This document shows, one piece after another, positions 22,372 to 31,609 of a stretch of 32,921 bases of DNA. This stretch comes from JOPF133 sp052144935. GTDB lineage: Bacteria > Acidobacteriota > Terriglobia > Bryobacterales > Bryobacteraceae. Both the position numbers and the translations under genes were made by a program. The number at the start of each line of letters is the position of its first letter. Within the stretch, counting starts at the first letter, position 1. The notes under the pieces were generated by a model. It saw only the letters and a list, made by a program, of their open reading frames with translations, searched no databases and was not told the DNA's origin. The stretch lies in contig JBKQPR010000175.1 of the NCBI GenBank assembly GCA_052144935.1, positions 1 to 32,921 on the forward strand, given 5' to 3'.

Positions 22372-22773
22372 TTACGCGACTGCTTTGCTCCTCAGAAGCG
22401 GACTGTACTTCCGATCCGATCCCTTGATGTGGTGCTCCAGCCAATCTCTCAGAAACTGAAGCAGTTGCACCGACATATTGACCTGGCCTTTTAGGAAATC
22501 GTTCTGAAACTTCACCACCTTGGCGGTCAATGCGTCGTGTTCGGCTTTGTGCGCCGCCAGGTCGGGATAGTCGTACAGCCGCATCAGCCGCTCCTCATGG
22601 GCAAAATGCACCTTGGTGTACTGAACCAGGCGGTCCAGGATGCGCGCCATAGCCATCTTGCTCTGGCCCGCGATCATTGCGGTATAGAGTTCACTAGCGA
22701 TTCCGAACAGCATTTTGTGCTGCGCGTCCACGCTGCCAATTTGAACCGAGAATTCGTTGCGCCATTCGAACAT
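22372..22773 (-). CDS. Bacteriohemerythrin
   Basis: The protein has 133 residues, the normal single-domain length. All diiron ligands are visible: H19 (DAQHKML), H56 and E60 (HFAHEERLM), H75 and H79 (HKAEHDAL), and H115 with D120 (HIKGSD). It binds oxygen reversibly at a non-haem diiron site and may store, sense or scavenge oxygen. It is divergent from the ArsA-like gene, with 55 bases between the starts. That gap contains a perfect palindrome that could control both genes. Confidence 0.95.
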   Translation of the reverse strand: MFEWRNEFSVQIGSVDAQHKMLFGIASELYTAMIAGQSKMAMARILDRLVQYTKVHFAHEERLMRLYDYPDLAAHKAEHDALTAKVVKFQNDFLKGQVNMSVQLLQFLRDWLEHHIKGSDRKYSPLLRSKAVA

Positions 22774-22797
22774 GCACGTACTACATCGACCGGCATA

Positions 22798-22822
22798 CCC
22801 TAAAACTTTAGGGCGGTAGAAT
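22798..22822 (+). promoter_or_regulatory. Palindrome and -10 box between hemerythrin and ArsA-like genes
   Basis: CCCTAAA (22798-22804) and TTTAGGG (22807-22813) form a perfect 7-bp palindrome with a 2-base spacer. TAGAAT (22817-22822), a near-consensus -10 box, follows, and the ATG of the ArsA-like gene begins 6 bases later at 22829, suggesting a leaderless message. The palindrome is well placed as a repressor site or as a small hairpin. Confidence 0.45.
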
Positions 22823-22828
22823 TAAATT

Positions 22829-24016
22829 ATGCGCATCCTTCTTTTTAGCGGCAAAGGAGGCGTTGGAAAAACCAGTCTGGCGGCAGCCACCGGCCTGCAA
22901 CTCTCCCGCCTGGGTTACCGGACCCTGGTGATGAGCGTCGATCCCGCCCACAGCCTGGCCGACTCGTTCGACCTGGAAACCGCCCTGTTTCACGGCAAGA
23001 CCGGCGACCCCTACACCATCGAAGAGCGGCTGGCCATCCACGAGGTGAACATTCAAAAGGAGATCAAGCGCCACTGGCGGGAAATCTCCGCGTACGTCAT
23101 TTCGGTTCTGCGCACCACCGGCATCAGCGACGTGGAAGCCGAAGAGCTGGCCATCCTGCCCGGCATGGAAGAGCTGAGCGCGATGATGTACGTCAACCAG
23201 TTCCGCCGCGAGCAGCGTTACGACGTGATCGTGCTCGACTGCGCTCCCACCGCCGAATCCATGCGCTTCGTCAGCATGCCGACCACTCTGGAGTGGTACA
23301 TGAAGCACATATTTCCGTTCCAGCGCGGCCTCCTCAGAGCGGTTCGCCCGATCGCCAACCGGGTTTCCCCCGTGGAACTCCCCACCGACAACTATTTCGC
23401 CAATATCCAGGACCTCTTTGGCCGTCTGGACGGCATCGGCGAACTGCTGGAAGACCCCCGAACCACCAGCGTCCGGCTGGTGACCAACCCGGAGCGCATG
23501 GTGCTGCGCGAGACGCAGCGCGCCTTCGTCTACTTTTCGCTGCACGGGCTGACGGTGGACGGCGTGATCGTCAATCGCGTCCTGCCGGCCGCTGTGAAGG
23601 ACGCCTTCTTTCAGGAGTGGCTGGCCTCCCAAGGGCGCATCCTGGAGGAGATTGAAACCTATTTCGCGCCGGTTCAGGTGAAGCGCGTGCCGCTGTTCGG
23701 GCATGAGGTGCTGGGGAGGGAGCGGCTGGAAGAGCTGGCGGGCGCGCTTTACGGAGACAAGGAGGACCCCTCCGCGGTGGTCCGCACCGAGGCCCCTTAC
23801 ACGTTCCTCAAGCGCAACGGGCATTATGAGATTCGGTTGCAGTTGCCCTTCGCGGTCAAAGGAGAGGTGGGGCTCTTCAAAAAGGGCGACGAACTGGTGG
23901 TCGAAATCGGCACGCTGCGCCGTCACATCGGGCTGCCCACCTCGATGGCGGCGCTTTCCCCCTCGCGCGCCAGGCTGGAGAATCGTATACTCACGGTGGA
24001 GATGAAGGAGAACTGA
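22829..24016 (+). CDS. ArsA/Get3-family ATPase
   Basis: The protein has 395 residues. The deviant Walker A is FSGKGGVGKTS (7-17), switch I is VDPAHSLADSFD, and switch II is VLDCAPTAESMRF. The middle contains YMKHIFPFQRG and NRVLPAAVKDAFF, typical of bacterial ArsA-like single-unit ATPases. The last 75 residues (TFLKRNGHYEIRLQLPFAVK, ELVVEIGTLRRHI) form the HSP20-like ArsA C-terminal domain. No arsenic genes are nearby, so arsenite export is doubtful; a Get3-like or chaperone-type role is more likely. It is followed by a small CxxC protein gene 2 bases after its stop. Confidence 0.93.
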   Translation: MRILLFSGKGGVGKTSLAAATGLQLSRLGYRTLVMSVDPAHSLADSFDLETALFHGKTGDPYTIEERLAIHEVNIQKEIKRHWREISAYVISVLRTTGISDVEAEELAILPGMEELSAMMYVNQFRREQRYDVIVLDCAPTAESMRFVSMPTTLEWYMKHIFPFQRGLLRAVRPIANRVSPVELPTDNYFANIQDLFGRLDGIGELLEDPRTTSVRLVTNPERMVLRETQRAFVYFSLHGLTVDGVIVNRVLPAAVKDAFFQEWLASQGRILEEIETYFAPVQVKRVPLFGHEVLGRERLEELAGALYGDKEDPSAVVRTEAPYTFLKRNGHYEIRLQLPFAVKGEVGLFKKGDELVVEIGTLRRHIGLPTSMAALSPSRARLENRILTVEMKEN

Positions 24017-24018
24017 AC

Positions 24019-24237
24019 ATGGAAGAGAAGCCTACCGCCGCCGGGACCCCCGCTTCCGGGTGCTTCCTGTGCGCCAATGCGCTCCCGCTGCTCGATCGCC
24101 TGTTTCCCGAAGACACCTGCGAACATTTCCGCAAATCCCGCATCGAGTTCCTGAAAGGCGTGCGCACGCTGATCGACCACCAGATCGGACGCCTGTCTCG
24201 AGAGGAGGCCAAAGGAACGCACGTGACCGTGGAGTGA
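24019..24237 (+). CDS. Small CxxC protein coupled to the ArsA-like ATPase
   Basis: The protein has 72 residues with an AAGGAG site (24006-24011) lying within the ATPase gene end, so the two are surely co-transcribed. It contains SGCFLCANALPLLDRLF with a CxxC pair and a third Cys in EDTCEHF, followed by a helical C-terminal part (FLKGVRTLIDHQIGRLSREE). This suggests a metal- or thiol-binding helical protein that may assist the ATPase. I recognise no named family. Confidence 0.8.
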   Translation: MEEKPTAAGTPASGCFLCANALPLLDRLFPEDTCEHFRKSRIEFLKGVRTLIDHQIGRLSREEAKGTHVTVE

Positions 24238-24259
24238 GCGCCGGTCCGCGCTACTTTTT
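24237..24259 (+). terminator. Possible intrinsic terminator after the ArsA operon
   Basis: AGCGC (24237-24241) pairs with GCGCT (24248-24252) around a 6-base loop; AC and five T follow. It starts at the last base of the small CxxC gene and overlaps the final lysine codons of the convergent gene. The stem is short. Confidence 0.4.
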
Positions 24260-25264
24260 GTAAGTCTTCTCAAACCGGTTGCGGCTGTTGTAGACGGTGA
24301 AGGAGCCGTCGCTCTGCGCGTTGAGGCGCAGCCACTTTCCCTCGCAGGCTTCGTCCAGGTTGGCGATCACGGTATCGGACGAGTTGTGCTCCTTGCCGGC
24401 CTCGATGGCGAAGTGCAACTGCCACAGGTCGAGCAGGCCGGGGGTGTCGTGGATGATCTGCCAGGCGCCAGGCGCTCCGCCTTTGCGGGCCCCGTTGTTC
24501 ATGATGGCCACGCGCGGATGAAGGGCGTGCACAAGCTGCGGCGAGCCGGACTGGTCGAGGCCGTGGTGCGAAACCAGGTAGACATCCACGGGACCCACTT
24601 TGTTCTCGGGGCATACCAGGTCGTACTCCTTGTTCCACGTCAGGTCGCCCAGGTCGATCATGCGGAATTGCCCGAAGGCGATCAGTATTCCCACGGAGCG
24701 GGCGTTTTCGCTGGTGTCGACGGCATGGCGCTCGAAACTGGCGCAGTCGGGGTTGGGCTGGCCACCACCAGGGAGTGGCTTGGCGATGGTTTCGCCAGCC
24801 GCCGTGAGCACCCGCACCTCGATGCCTTTGATGGGGATGGTGTCCCCCGGCTTCACCTGGATGTGGTTGCCCTTGGCACGATGGTCGACGTACGCCGCGT
24901 AGAGCTGGTCCGCCTCTTTCGAGTGCTCCATGTTTTCGCCGTGGTCCACAAAGTTGCGGATGGGGAGCTTTTCGGCCAGTTGGGAGACGCCGCCCACGTG
25001 GTCGGAGTGGTAGTGGGTGATCACCAGGTAATCGATTCGCTTGACGCCGGCCATTTTGGCCGCCGCGGCGATGCGCTCGGCGTCGCGGTGGTTGTGGCCG
25101 CCCCAACCGGTATCCACGAGCATCGATTCGCCGCCCGGAGCCGCGAACAGGGTGGCCTGCCCGCCTTCCACATCGATCGAAAAGACCTCCAGGTTCTTGG
25201 CGGCGGAGAGCGTCCCCGCCAGGGCCAGCATCAGGATCAGGCTCGCGAGTAATCCCAGTCTCAT
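24251..25264 (-). CDS. Exported metallo-beta-lactamase-fold hydrolase (ComEC/Rec2-type MBL domain)
   Basis: The start is taken at ATG 25264, which gives a Sec signal peptide (MRLGLLASLILMLALAGTLS, cleavage near SAA); an in-frame ATG at 25273 is also possible. The protein has 337 residues. Metal ligands are in THYHSDHVGG (HxHxDH), with further ligands in the later FRMIDLGDLTWN and SHHGLDQSG. MVDTGWGGHNHRDAERI-like text (LVDTGWGGHNHRDAERIAAA) is typical of soluble ComEC-like MBL proteins. It probably acts on a phosphodiester or ester in the periplasm; the substrate is unknown. It is convergent with the ArsA operon and divergent from the zinc-ribbon gene. Confidence 0.88.
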   Translation of the reverse strand: MRLGLLASLILMLALAGTLSAAKNLEVFSIDVEGGQATLFAAPGGESMLVDTGWGGHNHRDAERIAAAAKMAGVKRIDYLVITHYHSDHVGGVSQLAEKLPIRNFVDHGENMEHSKEADQLYAAYVDHRAKGNHIQVKPGDTIPIKGIEVRVLTAAGETIAKPLPGGGQPNPDCASFERHAVDTSENARSVGILIAFGQFRMIDLGDLTWNKEYDLVCPENKVGPVDVYLVSHHGLDQSGSPQLVHALHPRVAIMNNGARKGGAPGAWQIIHDTPGLLDLWQLHFAIEAGKEHNSSDTVIANLDEACEGKWLRLNAQSDGSFTVYNSRNRFEKTYKK

Positions 25265-25360
25265 GGCGAGCATGGTAACATGGCCCGAGCCGGTGGGAAA
25301 TGGAAACGGCTGCGGGACTTGCGGGAACATCCCACACTCCCATAACGTATGGATTAACGG

Positions 25361-25846
25361 ATGCCATTCTGTAGCCAATGCGGAACCGCCGTACAAGCGG
25401 CCGACTTGTATTGCGGCCGCTGTGGGGCCCGGCAGCCGGTCGAAGCCGGAACCGGAACCGGAGCCGGAACCGGCGCATCTCCGCCGCCGGCCGGCGCCGA
25501 CATCCTGGTGGGCCTTTCAAGGCGCACCGCTTCCATCCTGTGCTACGTTCCCGGCATCGGCTGGCTGGCCGCGATTGTGGTGCTGGCGGCCAACAAATTC
25601 CGCCGCGACCGGGCGGTCCGCTTCCACGCCTTTCAGGGCCTGTACCTGTTTGTAGCCTGGCTGATGGAAGATTGGGTGCTGCGCCCCATGGCCGGTATCC
25701 TGTCGCCGCACTTTGCGATCCACCGGCTGGTCGAGGCAGTCCTGCTAGGCATGTCCATCTTCATGATGGTGAAGGCCTCGCACGACGAGGCCTACTCCTT
25801 GCCGCTTTTCGGCGAGCTGGCGCAGCGGTCGGTGGTGGAGCGCTGA
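25361..25846 (+). CDS. Zinc-ribbon membrane protein
   Basis: The protein has 161 residues. The N-terminal zinc ribbon is CSQCGTAVQAADLYCGRCG (residues 4-22). A Gly/Thr/Ala linker encoded by a hexamer microsatellite follows, then hydrophobic helices at about 58-78, 92-104 and 124-138 (ILCYVPGIGWLAAIVVLAAN and others) resembling DUF4870-type membrane domains. The role is unknown. The last 24 codons and stop occur a second time at 27676-27750 in decayed form, suggesting an insertion or duplication at the gene's 3' end. Confidence 0.8.
   Translation: MPFCSQCGTAVQAADLYCGRCGARQPVEAGTGTGAGTGASPPPAGADILVGLSRRTASILCYVPGIGWLAAIVVLAANKFRRDRAVRFHAFQGLYLFVAWLMEDWVLRPMAGILSPHFAIHRLVEAVLLGMSIFMMVKASHDEAYSLPLFGELAQRSVVER
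25445..25474 (+). repeat. Hexamer microsatellite inside the zinc-ribbon gene
   Basis: About five imperfect copies of GGAACC/GGAGCC encode the GTGTGAGTG linker. Changes in copy number would only lengthen or shorten the linker, as the unit is six bases. Confidence 0.7.
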
Positions 25847-25848
25847 AG
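25775..25848 (+). repeat. Direct repeat A, copy 1 (3' end of the zinc-ribbon gene)
   Basis: The 74 bases from GCCTCGCACGACGAGG to GAGCGCTGAAG recur at 27676-27750 with one inserted base. Weaker similarity continues about 55 bases past the stop codon. Copy 1 is the coding one. Confidence 0.9.
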
Positions 25849-25905
25849 AGGGGAGATTTTGCGGCGGGGTGGTGTCCGGCTTCCCGGTGGTGTCCTGGTC
25901 CTACG

Positions 25906-25930
25906 TTCAACCTTCCCCCACTACCGCTCG
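25906..25930 (+). repeat. Direct repeat B, copy 1
   Basis: The 25 bases starting TTCAACCTTCCCCCACTACC are repeated exactly at 27548-27572. The A and B repeats occur in the order A-B here and B-A downstream. Confidence 0.9.
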
Positions 25931-25934
25931 TTTG

Positions 25935-26040
25935 GTAGTGTCCTTCGGTTATGTTGGCCGCGGAGGCGGTTATTGCAAAGCTGCAATAAATCCGGAGCGA
26001 AGGCGCTCCCTCGCAACCCCTCCTCTCCTTAGGACACTAC
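25935..26040. mobile_element. MITE-like 106-bp element with two internal hairpins
   Basis: Perfect 10-bp terminal inverted repeats GTAGTGTCCT (25935-25944) and AGGACACTAC (26031-26040) enclose two perfect hairpins: TTATTGCA-AAGC-TGCAATAA (25970-25989) and GGAGCG-AAGG-CGCTCC (25994-26009). There is no coding capacity and no clear target-site duplication. Size and structure fit a non-autonomous element mobilised by a transposase encoded elsewhere. A structured RNA is the alternative. Confidence 0.55.
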
Positions 26041-26385
26041 AGGGCACCAGTCGCCGAGTTCAAGGGACCTGATGTTCAGGGCTGGTGGATTCAGGACGAA
26101 CAGCGGTAGTGGTTGCTCCCAAACCTCCAGGACGTTCGCAAAGTTCGCGAAATGGATTTGCCTTGTTTTGTGTGGATTACAGACAATTGGGAACGCTAGA
26201 TAGAACCCGACGTGCTAAAAGTCGAATCAGGAGATACTGACGCTCCGAACCGGAAGGCTGTGGTCGGCCTAAAGTAATCCCGACTTCTGCCGATTATTTG
26301 GACATGAGCAGCCCGGACCTAAATGGTATGGTACTACCCAAACGATAGTCTGGACCGGGTGGTGATCAGAAGCGGCGAGAAACGC
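26041..26385. other. Moderate-GC stretch before the RES module
   Basis: No coding frame is recognisable. I checked it for a missing helix-turn-helix of the antitoxin and found none. Base composition appears lower in GC than in the flanking genes, consistent with imported DNA. Confidence 0.35.
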
Positions 26386-26396
26386 TATACTAGGAG
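26386..26396 (+). promoter_or_regulatory. -10 box and ribosome binding site of the RES module
   Basis: TATACT (26386-26391) resembles a -10 box, and AGGAG (26392-26396) follows directly, 9 bases before ATG 26406. The -10 and the ribosome site cannot both serve one transcript, because transcription would start after the AGGAG. One of them is therefore not used as it looks; the AGGAG is the safer call. Confidence 0.4.
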
Positions 26397-26405
26397 ATCA
26401 AGGCA

Positions 26406-26624
26406 ATGAGCGGTAGAGAAACAAGCCCGGTCCTCGACAAGAAGTACGTCTACGACCACGCGCGGGAGATCTTTGGCGACCCGAGGAAGACGTATTCTTG
26501 GATGAATACCCCTAACCCTGTCTTCAAAGGGATGCGCCCCAAAGATTTCATCGAGTGCAGCTTGCCAGAAGACCTGCAATTAATAGTAGACGAGCTGGAC
26601 CGAATCGATCAAGGCGTCTTCTGA
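26406..26624 (+). CDS. Short DUF2384 (MbcA/ParS/Xre-type) antitoxin
   Basis: The protein has 72 residues and contains essentially only the toxin-binding DUF2384 domain: YDHAREIFGDPRKTYSWMNT, PNPVFKGMRPKDFIECS, ELDRIDQGVF. Full-length relatives (120-160 residues) have an N-terminal Xre-type DNA-binding part that is absent here. An own AGGAG site shows that this short form is what is made. It could neutralise the RES toxin but probably cannot repress the operon alone. The toxin gene begins directly after its stop. Confidence 0.88.
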   Translation: MSGRETSPVLDKKYVYDHAREIFGDPRKTYSWMNTPNPVFKGMRPKDFIECSLPEDLQLIVDELDRIDQGVF

Positions 26625-27041
26625 ATGCGCGTATACAGGATCGCCCGGCAGAAATGGATAGGCAACCTATCCGGGTCGGGCGTTCCTGGTAGATGGAACC
26701 AGGCTGGCAAGCGAATGCTTTATACAGCTTCGTCGCTTGCCCTAGCGCTTCTCGAGATGCTCGTGCACGTGGAGCGCGACCAGTTGCCGAATTACATGTG
26801 GGTGGCAGCCGATGTTCCAGATGACTACATCGAGCATATAAGTGCTATCCCAAGCGACCCCGCGAGCTATGGAACTGCATGGTTAGAGAGACCAGGAGCA
26901 ACTGTTGCACTTGCCGTTCCATCAGTCATTATTCCTGAACAAAACGTCCTCCTGAACCCTGGCCACACCGATTTTTCCAGAATCGCGTGGGCCGATTCTG
27001 TGACATTAGAGATCGATCCGCGTTTGATTCAAGTTCCTTGA
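26625..27041 (+). CDS. RES-domain toxin
   Basis: The protein has 138 residues. The RES family residues are visible: R23 in GRWN, Y33 in LYTASS, E44 in LALLEMLVHVE, and S100 in VPSVIIPEQN, followed by LLNPGHTDFSRI. Characterised relatives (MbcT and others) degrade NAD+ and are countered by a DUF2384 antitoxin, here encoded immediately upstream with no gap. The protein looks intact. The gene lies within the segment bounded by the A and B direct repeats, so it was probably acquired with it. Confidence 0.93.
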   Translation: MRVYRIARQKWIGNLSGSGVPGRWNQAGKRMLYTASSLALALLEMLVHVERDQLPNYMWVAADVPDDYIEHISAIPSDPASYGTAWLERPGATVALAVPSVIIPEQNVLLNPGHTDFSRIAWADSVTLEIDPRLIQVP

Positions 27042-27045
27042 TCCG

Positions 27046-27447
27046 CTAGCCCGACTTTCGCAAAACCAAGGCGATTTTCTTCCGAATAGGGCTGTAAACA
27101 TTGGTCTGGAACGTAATTCTTGACTAGATGAAAGAATACTCCATACGGTGTAATTTTCTTGAATGCAAACCGCACAGAAGGCCCAGATCCCGCCGGTTTC
27201 GCCGAACTGGCGCCGGGCGATAGCGCCACGTAGCGGCCAAAGTAATAGCCTGCGTAGCATTAGATCGACTGGCAGCGGACTCGATAATGGCCACTTCAGT
27301 GAGGATCATGAGTTGTCCTAACCAACAACTATACTTCCTTCATCTAGCAATTGAATCGCACCGAGATGACCGAAACCCCTTATTTGACAAGGTCACGGGA
27401 ACCCATCGTCGGTGTCGCACGCCTCATTCTTGCGAAAGTCGGGCTAG
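27046..27447. repeat. Pair of perfect 18-bp inverted repeats enclosing 366 bp
   Basis: CTAGCCCGACTTTCGCAA (27046-27063) has its exact reverse complement at 27430-27447. The left copy starts 4 bases after the RES toxin stop. The enclosed sequence has no convincing gene and no further symmetry. It could be a MITE-like element, a decayed IS, or two copies of a dispersed repeat in opposite orientation. Confidence 0.6.
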
Positions 27448-27547
27448 GCCAGCAGTTCCGCGATCTCCCATACCCGATCTGCAATCCCCGCTGCCATAAT
27501 CCGATTGCCAATGGAATCGCTGCTTTGAGAAGGAAGCCCGCCGACCT

Positions 27548-27572
27548 TTCAACCTTCCCCCACTACCGCTCG
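27548..27572 (+). repeat. Direct repeat B, copy 2
   Basis: An exact 25-base match to 25906-25930. It lies just left of the possible IS end and about 100 bases before repeat A copy 2. Confidence 0.9.
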
Positions 27573-27586
27573 CTTGCCGTTGCGTT

Positions 27587-27629
27587 TGTCAACTTGATTT
27601 GGCCCCTTTTGACGCTCACATTTGGCCCC
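27587..27629. mobile_element. Possible remnant end of an IS21-like element
   Basis: TGTCAACTTGATTTGGCCCC is followed by a second TTTGGCCCC 23 bases later (27598-27606 and 27621-27629). Short repeats in tandem at a TG-starting end resemble the multiple terminal repeats of IS21-family elements. No transposase gene remains, so this is tentative. Confidence 0.25.
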
Positions 27630-27663
27630 ACCTGGGGCCTCGTTTCGCCTGCTGTGACAGACG

Positions 27664-27810
27664 CCTCTTCTTGATGCCTCGCACGACGAGGTCCTACTCC
27701 TTGCCGCTTTTCGGCGAGCTGGCGCAGCGGTCGGTGGTGGAGCGCTGAAGGGGCGCGGGTTTTGTGGCGGGTCGTCCTCCGGATGTCGCGGTAGTGCCCT
27801 GCGGTTGCGT
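27664..27810 (+). pseudogene. Decayed duplicate of the zinc-ribbon gene's 3' end
   Basis: 27676-27750 matches 25775-25848 almost perfectly but has one extra T after GACGAGG, which breaks the frame. Upstream, CTCTTCTTGATG resembles ATCTTCATGATG of the gene with a short deletion between. Downstream, GGTTTTGTGGCGGGTCGTCC tracks the region after the real stop at lower identity. Only the C-terminal end was duplicated or left behind. It cannot encode the protein. Confidence 0.75.
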
Positions 27811-28086
27811 TGGTTTGTAGCCGGAACATTGGGCGGGCCCATCTATTACCGGGGGTCCGGCGCCCAAGTATCCAGCCCCCGGATCTCTCGACGCATCGTG
27901 CGGGAAGAGCAACTCCGATGCGTCGAAAAACTCCGGCCCGTCGCCGCAACCAGATGAAACAGAGGAGCTTACAGGATCATGAGTCACAAGCTGAGACACC
28001 CCGCAGTGCCGGTAAGCAAGGTGGGAAATGGCCGCTGGCCTGCCATTTCTTGATACGCCGGACGCCTGGAAACCCCGTTCGCATAT
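27811..28086. other. Intergenic stretch with a doubtful short frame
   Basis: A basic 56-codon frame (27918-28088, MRRKTPARRRNQMKQRSLQD...) has no ribosome binding site and low-complexity composition; I do not regard it as a gene. No other feature was recognised. Confidence 0.25.
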
Positions 28087-28115
28087 GACAGGCCAGGGGC
28101 CTGTCGCACGGCCCC
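28087..28115 (+). promoter_or_regulatory. Two mutually exclusive hairpins before the VPS10 gene
   Basis: Hairpin 1 is GACAGGCC-AGG-GGCCTGTC (28087-28105, perfect 8 bp). Hairpin 2 is GGGGCC-TGTCGCAC-GGCCCC (28096-28115, perfect 6 bp). They share bases 28098-28101, so only one can form. They end 22 bases before the ATG at 28138. A leader switch, an overlapping operator or a small palindromic repeat are all possible. Confidence 0.4.
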
Positions 28116-28137
28116 AATTCTGATACCATGCGAGACT

Positions 28138-31293
<3,156 letters not shown>

Positions 31294-31367
31294 GAGAAGG
31301 GGCGGGCGGGGCCGGTGATTGGCGCATCCGTCGATTGCAAATTTGCAACGTCAAAAGTGCGGGCAGT
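31294..31367. other. Spacer after the VPS10 gene
   Basis: A GC-rich stretch without a clear terminator, then sequence of mixed composition leading into the tRNA remnant. Confidence 0.25.
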
Positions 31368-31410
31368 AATAACCGAGGGGCTGTAGGTTCGAATCCTACA
31401 TGGGGAGACA
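31368..31410 (+). pseudogene. 3' half of a tRNA (remnant)
   Basis: A perfect T arm, GTAGG-TTCGAAT-CCTAC (31383-31399), is followed by ATGGGGAG-ACA, resembling a 3' acceptor strand with discriminator and CCA changed to ACA. AACCGAGGGG before it fits an anticodon-stem 3' side and variable loop. A matching 5' acceptor (about TCCCCAT) is absent upstream, so no complete tRNA can form. A second T-arm-like GGGTTCGAATCCCC lies at 31474-31487. Confidence 0.55.
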
Positions 31411-31442
31411 AAGCTCTTGGCGTTGATTCCATTAGGCGCCGG
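31401..31442 (+). repeat. Direct repeat flanking the oxidoreductase gene, left copy
   Basis: The 42 bases beginning TGGGGAGACAAAGCTCTTGG and containing CGTTGATTCCATTA align with 32659-32701 at about 36 of 42 positions. The repeat starts within the tRNA 3' end. Confidence 0.7.
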
Positions 31443-31609
31443 AACCCCCAAAATTGCCAACTCATTTGTTTTCGGGTTCGAATCCCCATTGAGTCAGAAG
31501 CGACGGACTGGCCCGCTCCACTCTCGATTGCGTGTTTCGCCTGCCCATCACGTCTTAGGCGACCACGGTTTCCGGCTTGTGCATTCCGTTCGCAATTTCC
31601 CAGAAGCGG

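Noticed and set aside
22829..24016. Arsenic resistance operon
   Set aside because: The ATPase is ArsA-like, but there is no arsB, arsC, arsD or arsR nearby; the neighbours are a hemerythrin and a small CxxC protein.
31370..31500. Complete tRNA gene
   Set aside because: The T arm is perfect, but the 5' acceptor strand and D arm are missing, so only a 3' remnant can be supported.
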